Source: Mermis nigrescens (Eukaryota > Nematoda > Enoplea > Mermithida > Mermithidae). From it: DNA of 64,000 nucleotides. The position numbers and the translations under genes were made by a program. The stretch lies in the NCBI GenBank assembly GCA_036768485.1, contig JAVLUZ010000145.1, positions 22,415,522 through 22,479,521 of the forward strand, written 5' to 3'. Positions 58,535 through 64,000 of the stretch are shown here, in pieces. Position 1 is the first letter of the stretch, and every line of letters begins with the position of its first letter. Below the pieces are notes generated by a model, which saw only the letters and a program-made list of their open reading frames with translations, ran no database searches and was not told the origin of the DNA.

Positions 58535-59500
58535 CAACCATCGAATTTAGTTTTTAGCACTAAAATTCAGTGGGTTAGCAAAGCAATACATCAATCATTT
58601 TATACAGCAAGATCAATAACTTTTCTCTAAGGCTAAACGGGTAAATGACCTTCTATTTTGGTCGAAAACACCTAAAAAACATAAAAATGCACATTTTTGC
58701 TTAAACGTGAAAAATCTCAAGTTTTGGAAAAATTGGGAGACGATGGAAAGAGATGTCGCGAATCACCTGCTACGTGGTACGACCTCTAGATTTAAGCCAT
58801 ACGAAATGTTTTACAGCTTATGTTAAACATAAAAGGACGACCACCTGTTGTGTAAATGTATTTTTTGGCACCCCTTACACATGGGCATATACATATAAGA
58901 ACTGAAGATGGCTTATTGAATCTTGAATCCTTCAACGATTTTCCCGTGTCAATATGTACGTTACGTAATAAATATAAATACAATAATGTATGTGTGTAAA
59001 GTACGTATATATGTACCCATGTACGGGTGAATAGTAGCAGGTACACATGTATAAACACAATCAATGCTACAATAATTTGCGCTCCTGCAGCGTATTAAAT
59101 AAATCAAAAATGACTTCCCCATTGAACGTTTTTTCAGAATTAGAAATAAAGATTATTGTAAAATAGAGTTAAGCTACTACTACAATAGGTATTCAATTAA
59201 CAACCTTTCCAAAAAAACAAACAATTTATTTATTCCATGAAATACAGTAATTAAATAACGACGAATCAAATAGGAATCAGATACACGTATCGGAATAAAA
59301 TCAATAGGCAACCCATCGTTTGAAGTTAAAACGAAATAGCTTCAAATCACAACAAGCAAGGCATATAATTCATTAAAAACGCGGCTGGCGCTAATAAGTA
59401 AGACCGAACTTATGACGCTATAATAACATCAATGAAGAAATATGTAGCCCAGTCATTCTAATTCACATTTATAAAAAAGGAAAATATAACGTAAGATAAA
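58535..59500. other. Intergenic between RNASEH2A and NADSYN1, left part
   Basis: Holds a diverged MITE-like block at 58640-58790 (gggtaaatgaccttctattttgg ... , family E type) and otherwise AT-rich DNA. The RNASEH2A promoter must lie near 58535, but no clear element was identified. Confidence 0.45.
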
Positions 59501-59503
59501 TCT

Positions 59504-59763
59504 ATTATAGTTTGTTCCATTCCAAACGGCCCATTTTCGCTTTACAGCTTATTACTGTAGCGTAGTATTTTACGGCTTAGGTTGTTGCGGCAGTCAGTTA
59601 GATGCGTCACGTGTTAAGTAAAACACATTAAGCATCAATAAGAGTTTAAATCAATCATCTATTACGGGAGCATTGTATAAGATGCCATTTTTGCAATGAA
59701 ACTTCATTACAGTAATAAGACTTTAGCGAAAAATGGGCTGTTTGGAATGGGACAGACTATAGA
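59504..59763. mobile_element. Mariner-type MITE with long inverted repeats
   Basis: Left end tatagtttgttccattcc (59506 on) pairs with the right end ggaatgggacagactata (to 59761). The inverted repeat continues through caaacggcccattttcgct and cttattactgta, about 60 bp with mismatches. TA at both outer edges fits a Tc1/mariner target site. Confidence 0.7.
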
Positions 59764-60480
59764 CGATGTATGAATTGCATGCTTTAACAGGCGTAGAAAC
59801 AAATAGTATAAGGAATGATTTTCTGGTTTTGCACGTATGTTACTACGATTACGACTATATTGCGCATATCTGAAGAACGATTAATCCATTTCAAGCAGAA
59901 ATAAGATGTAATTTTAAAGGCAATTGCGAAAAACAGCTCTGCGCGGGAGACAGTATCAAACTAGTATAAATTTCTGTAATGCTTAAAAACAATGCCAAAA
60001 TAATTTTGTTGAAAAGGAGCTAAGTAATCAAGCTTCAACGACCATCCAAGAGAGATTGACGTGAATAAAGTTTCCTTATATTTTTAAGCAAATAGATATA
60101 AAATCAATAATGCTCAAAGAACGATAGGGCAACGAACCGAAACACAAATGCATCGTTGAAATAATATAATTCATTAGGAAAAATCAATCTTCATAATTTG
60201 CCAAGCTTCGTATTCTTGTGTTCCAACAATGCTTGAACCTAGATAGAAAGCCAACTTGAACATCAGAAATTCTCAAAACAGGAAGAGAAACTCAAAAATC
60301 AGACATCTTGTACTGTTACACCGATTTTGACATAAGCGTATACCATTTGAAAAGCATTACAGAATGTGAGAAATTAAAAAACACTTATGTAACAAGAATA
60401 TCACTGTAAGGCCTGAGGGACAGATTCCAGAAAAAAGTTGACTAATTTATTTGACATTAGCACGATTTAAACGAGGCTTC
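59764..60480. other. Intergenic, nothing recognised
   Basis: AT-rich; no supported ORF, repeat family or inverted termini. Confidence 0.45.
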
Positions 60481-60484
60481 ATAC

Positions 60485-60692
60485 TTGTAACGGCTAATCT
60501 GGGTAGGGGTAGACGGATATTTGGGAGGAGGTTAATGACCTTCGATTTTGGGCCAGAAACAGCCAAAAACACATAAAACGGCCAAACATTCAATTTTTTT
60601 ACAAGAATCGGGAAAATTTTCTGATTTTGGGGTAAGGGGGAGCGACCAATTTTGAGTGGATCCGCCTATTCCCCTGTTACATGTACGCGAAC
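60485..60692 (-). mobile_element. MITE family E copy
   Basis: cttgtaacggctaatctggg ... aatgaccttcgattttgggcc ... cctattcccctgttacatgtac, reverse orientation. Confidence 0.6.
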
Positions 60693-60918
60693 CTTTCTTG
60701 CTTTTTATTTGCATAGAACAACATACATAAGTCGACTTAATCAAGCGCTTGGCCTTTTGTGAATTCCTTCGACATTTCTGATAGCAGTAGGCAGTAATTA
60801 AAAAATGTTTCATACTTATTTAGTTTATAATATTTATTAGGTGTTTATTTAATTCATGGATATTTATTTTGCATAGGTAGGTACCTACATTACATGATGT
60901 ATATTTATTTTTTTAAAA

Positions 60919-60924
60919 TTTATT
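60919..60924 (-). terminator. Putative polyadenylation signal of NADSYN1
   Basis: AATAAA on the minus strand about 9 bases past the TGA at 60933-60935. Very close, but the only hexamer nearby. Confidence 0.4.
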
Positions 60925-60932
60925 AAAAGTAT

Positions 60933-62624
60933 TCAATAATAATAAAAGCGGCTTGAACTGACTTTTGAATCTATCAACTTAAACTGCCAAGGCCACTGCA
61001 CATTATACAGGAATTGCCTGTGGTCGAAACGATGGTCATCGGGGCAGTACGATTCGGCATAGTAAGACGGAGTCATTATTGTCATTTTATGTCTATTCAA
61101 CGAGTAAAGGCGGAAGAACAGCTTAACTTTATCGGCAACCTACAGAATAAAGATGCATTTAGCAAACAAACGTCTTTATACAAAAAAATCATGTGTACAA
61201 GGCATATGTGGGCAGCACTAAAATTCTGGGGGTGCAAGATTTTTCAAAGGTCAAAAAATGGCCTTAAAATGGTGGTATGGCGACAAAAACACAATTTCCA
61301 ACATTTATCATCGAGCACTATTCATTGGCATCAAAAAATTGCGAAAAAAACATAAAAATATCAAAAATATAGTTCTAGGGGGGTATTTTGGTTTCTCTGG
61401 GGGGTGCACACCCCCAAACCCCCCACGCTCATGTGTGGTACAAGGGACCTTGAGCACGCATACATATATATGTGACAAACAGACATGTGCTAAAAGCTCA
61501 AAATTTCGGGTGGGTGGGTAGTTAGCCAATTTTAGGGGGTGGGGGTAAAAATGACCTTCAATTTTTGGCCGAAAATGGCAAAAAAAGGATATAAAAGTCA
61601 GTTTTCGACAAAAATCGGGGGAGGGAGTCGAAAATTTCTGACTTCAGGGATGGGGACGACCGACTTAGGGTGGGGATCCCTCATCCCCTGAGCCCTGTTA
61701 CGTATATGGGGAGAAATGTTTTCAAGGAAGTACATGAATCAATTAGGTACCGAAGTAGGTCGAATTGAAGGAACGATTCTGATGTTGACTCACTAAATAA
61801 TAGGTGTGCGAACTTTTAATCAGCAAATTGATTTAATGTAGTCTATAGCACTCACTGGGTGCACTTGTATATCAACTTTTTAACATCGATTCACATATAC
61901 ATGTTGTGAAAAACTACAATTTTACCATACTTTAGATAATTTTTCGAAAAAAAATTTCCGGCAATATCAATAGTTACGTTTCCACCTTTTTTCATACGGA
62001 TAATTTAAAAAATGTTTTTATTGTATTGAAACGGCCAAACTTTTCAGCAAACATTAAAAAATCGAAAATGGTCGAAAAATCTAGCTCAAATCGGAAAACA
62101 AAGGAATTTAAACATAAAATACTTTTATTACCTTATTTTAATACGTTAATACGTTATTCATATAAAAGCTGCATAAATACACAAGACGGAAAATTTAGCA
62201 AAGCACTGTGCACATGCACGCATGCTCAGAAAGCTAAAATAAGATATTTCTGGAAGGGAACACGACCATCAGACTGAATTTCATCCCTGCTTCGCTATCA
62301 TATATGTATTTCTCTTTCTAATGACGTCCATAATCAGGTACGTATCTCTAGGGGGATAGGGGGGATCAGACCCCCTAAAATTCAGAAAAATCGGAAAGTC
62401 CCCCAAAATTGGTGTTGGTCCGCCCAAAATAGGACGGCCAGTTAAGTGCCTGGCCATAATTAGTGAAGCGCTAAGCAAAACAACATTTCTTTTACCTGAG
62501 CAGGCGAATATCGATCGCTCCACATGTGTATTAGTTTACAAAACATGGAGTATGGGCCGCAATTACCGGGTTTTCGCAATTTACCAATGGACGATAGCTC
62601 ATCGTAAGTCAGACCCATGTCATC
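60933..62624 (-). CDS. NADSYN1: Glutamine-dependent NAD+ synthetase, C-terminal exons (partial)
   Basis: The enzyme makes NAD+ from deamido-NAD+, ATP and glutamine in the cytosol. It has an N-terminal nitrilase-type amidase and a C-terminal synthetase domain; only the synthetase end is in the window. Exons on the complement are 62496-62624 and 60933-61139, joining in phase 0. Key blocks: [30 protein letters not shown], then [35 protein letters not shown] and [10 protein letters not shown], all as in the C-terminus of eukaryotic NADSYN1. TGA ends the frame at 60933. The upstream exon acceptor could instead be at 62649 (25 more bases), but the family pattern favours 62624. The rest of the gene lies right of the window, possibly beyond the intron that holds the CCAA repeat. 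RNASEH2A lies downstream on the same strand. Confidence 0.93.
61203..61437 (-). mobile_element. MITE family A copy
   Basis: Reverse copy from CATATGTGGG to CATGTGTG with a perfect 8-bp duplication GTACAAGG (61195-61202 and 61438-61445). In the last NADSYN1 intron. Confidence 0.92.
61500..61712 (-). mobile_element. MITE family E copy
   Basis: gtgggtgggtagttagcc ... aaaatgaccttcaatttttggcc ... ggtggggatccctcatcccc ... gttacgtatatg, reverse orientation. Same NADSYN1 intron. Confidence 0.6.
62335..62452 (-). mobile_element. MITE family D, internally shortened copy
   Basis: CAGGTACGTA ... TTAAGTGCCTG, with flanks TCCATAAT and GCCATAAT. About 50 bases shorter than other family D copies. It ends 44 bases from the NADSYN1 exon. 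Confidence 0.75.
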
Positions 62625-62649
62625 CTTAAGAATGCAAATCGATTTTTCG

Positions 62650-63100
62650 CTGGCACGAAAAAGCAAATATGTAATCTAAGTCAGAATCCTAGACCAAGTC
62701 TAAAGATACGTAAGCAAACGGTGCCCGGAAGGTTAACCTGCGTAAATATTACATTTGCAATTAGTGTTCAAATGCATACATCGTGTACTGTACGTAGTCC
62801 TACTGTACGTGAAGTAAGTAAAAATATTAAATATAAAATTTGAGACTACTGAAATTTCTTATTGTGTATGAATGCATGTATGATTTTTTCACTTTATGCA
62901 GCTCTAACAAGAACTCCTCACGAGTCGCCACGCCGCAATATATTTACTACAGGACCATAGTTGGAAAATGCCGCGCCACCCACGCCACCCGGTGGCGCCA
63001 GAAGGCACTTCGGTACCTTCAGAACGCCAGCTGGGTGGCGCCAGAAAAACCAGCTTTTGATTGGGGGGGTAGAATTTTTTGACCCGAAATAAAAAAGTGA
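62650..63100. other. Presumed NADSYN1 intron with a GC-rich palindromic patch
   Basis: Mostly AT-rich, but 62968-63070 holds cgccacccacgccacccggtggcgcc and a second ggtggcgccagaa (63035 region), giving overlapping hairpins. No upstream NADSYN1 exon found. Confidence 0.4.
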
Positions 63101-63104
63101 GAAA

Positions 63105-63632
63105 ATGATACAACCAACCAACTAGCCAGCCAACCAATCAACTAACCGATCAACCAACCAGCCAACTAGCCAACCAAACAATCAACCAATCGGCCAAACA
63201 ACCAACCAACCAACCAACTTACCGGCCAAGTAACCAGCCATTTAGCCAACCAACCAACCACCTAATCAACCAAAACACTAACCAAATGGCCAAACAAACA
63301 ACCAACCAACCAACCAACCAACTAGCCAATCGCTCAACCAACCAACTAGCCAACCAATCAACCAACTAACCGGCCAACCAACCGACCAACTAGACAACCG
63401 CTCAACCAACCAACTAGCCAACCAACCAACCAACTAGCCAATTAAACAACCAAACAATCAGCTAAACAACCAACAAACTAGCCAACCAACCAACTAGCCA
63501 ACCAACCAACCAACTAGCCAACCAAACAAACAACCAATTAACCGGCCAAACAACCAATCAATCGGCCAAACAATCAACCAACTGGCCAAACAACCAACCA
63601 ACTAATAAGCCAAACAACCAACCAACAGGACC
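63105..63632. repeat. CCAA-rich simple repeat, about 530 bp
   Basis: Degenerate (aacc)n / (ccaaccaactag)n array: caaccaac, ctagccaacc and ggccaaacaacc recur throughout. Polar (A/C on this strand). Non-coding. Confidence 0.9.
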
Positions 63633-63764
63633 GTACAGTGAACTAGGAGTTTCGTTAGCAACTTCTGCTATATTTTTACACCAAGCTAAGGTAATTTTAT
63701 ACCTTACTTGAAATAAATTTATACCTTGTATGGGTCTTCAAGCCTTAACTGAGGTATAAAATCA

Positions 63765-63920
63765 CATATGGGCGTGGGGGTCTAGGGGTTTGGACCCCCC
63801 CCCCGAGAATCCGCCGGACCCCCAAATCGAAAACCCCCAGAATTAAAATTTCTGGTGTCATTTTTGGCAATTTTGCTCCATCGGACTCCACCCCAGAACT
63901 TGGCTGCTACCCATGCATGC
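63765..63920 (+). mobile_element. MITE family C copy
   Basis: tcacatatgggcgtgggggtct ... gaccccccccccgagaatcc ... ccatcggactccaccccag ... ggctgctacccatgcatg. Best-preserved family C copy. Confidence 0.6.
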
Positions 63921-64000
63921 GTACAACTATCGGCAACAAAACACAGAAAGCATAACTAATCTCAACGGCTGGACTATACTCCAATCAAACATATCAAGAC

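Noticed and set aside
63105..63632. CRISPR-like repeat array
   Set aside because: Units are degenerate 4-12 base words without constant spacers; this is simple-sequence DNA.

Overview
This is nuclear DNA of a nematode. A cuticle collagen gene with the nematode N-terminal membrane segment, short Gly-X-Y blocks and clustered cysteines shows this most clearly. The genes have short exons separated by long introns, and the introns are packed with small non-autonomous DNA transposons (MITEs). An early-branching, repeat-rich lineage such as a mermithid would fit, but that is an inference only. Exons were assembled by hand from GT/AG sites and matching codon phase.

Left part (1-16760, + strand). A possible last exon of a tautomerase (MIF)-like gene lies at 411-491. 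It is followed by eight phase-consistent exons (2177-16759) of a 5'-incomplete gene. That gene encodes at least 671 residues of a disordered, Ser/Lys-rich protein with a Trp-rich C-terminal third, which I do not recognise. Four of its seven introns carry a MITE that starts 22 to 67 bases past the 5' splice site.

Middle (20066-26329, + strand). The cuticle collagen gene has eight exons and 285 residues. One extra base breaks the Gly-X-Y frame in exon 5.

Mobile region (27161-49155). A Merlin-like DNA element (27168-31578) has matching terminal inverted repeats, a TGCATAT target duplication and a truncated zinc-ribbon transposase. Next to it is a 17.4 kb LTR retrotransposon (31750-49151) with about 1.05 kb LTRs. 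It carries decayed gag, protease, reverse transcriptase, RNase H and integrase in Ty3/Gypsy order. After these come about 5 kb of extra coding sequence, including an ORF that resembles a DEDD 3'-5' exonuclease. The 3' LTR is split by a solo LTR with a CTAT duplication. Copies of one diagnostic MITE subfamily sit near both ends of the element.

Right part (51144-62624, - strand). RNase H2 catalytic subunit (RNASEH2A) is complete: six exons, 306 residues, all four catalytic acidic residues present. About 2.4 kb upstream of its start are the last two exons of glutamine-dependent NAD+ synthetase (NADSYN1); the rest of that gene lies beyond the right edge. The window ends with a CCAA-rich simple repeat and a last MITE.

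MITE families were named by letter here. A, D and E have CA-starting inverted termini and 8-bp target duplications, which suggests mobilisation by hAT-type transposases. No rRNA, tRNA or CRISPR array was recognised.
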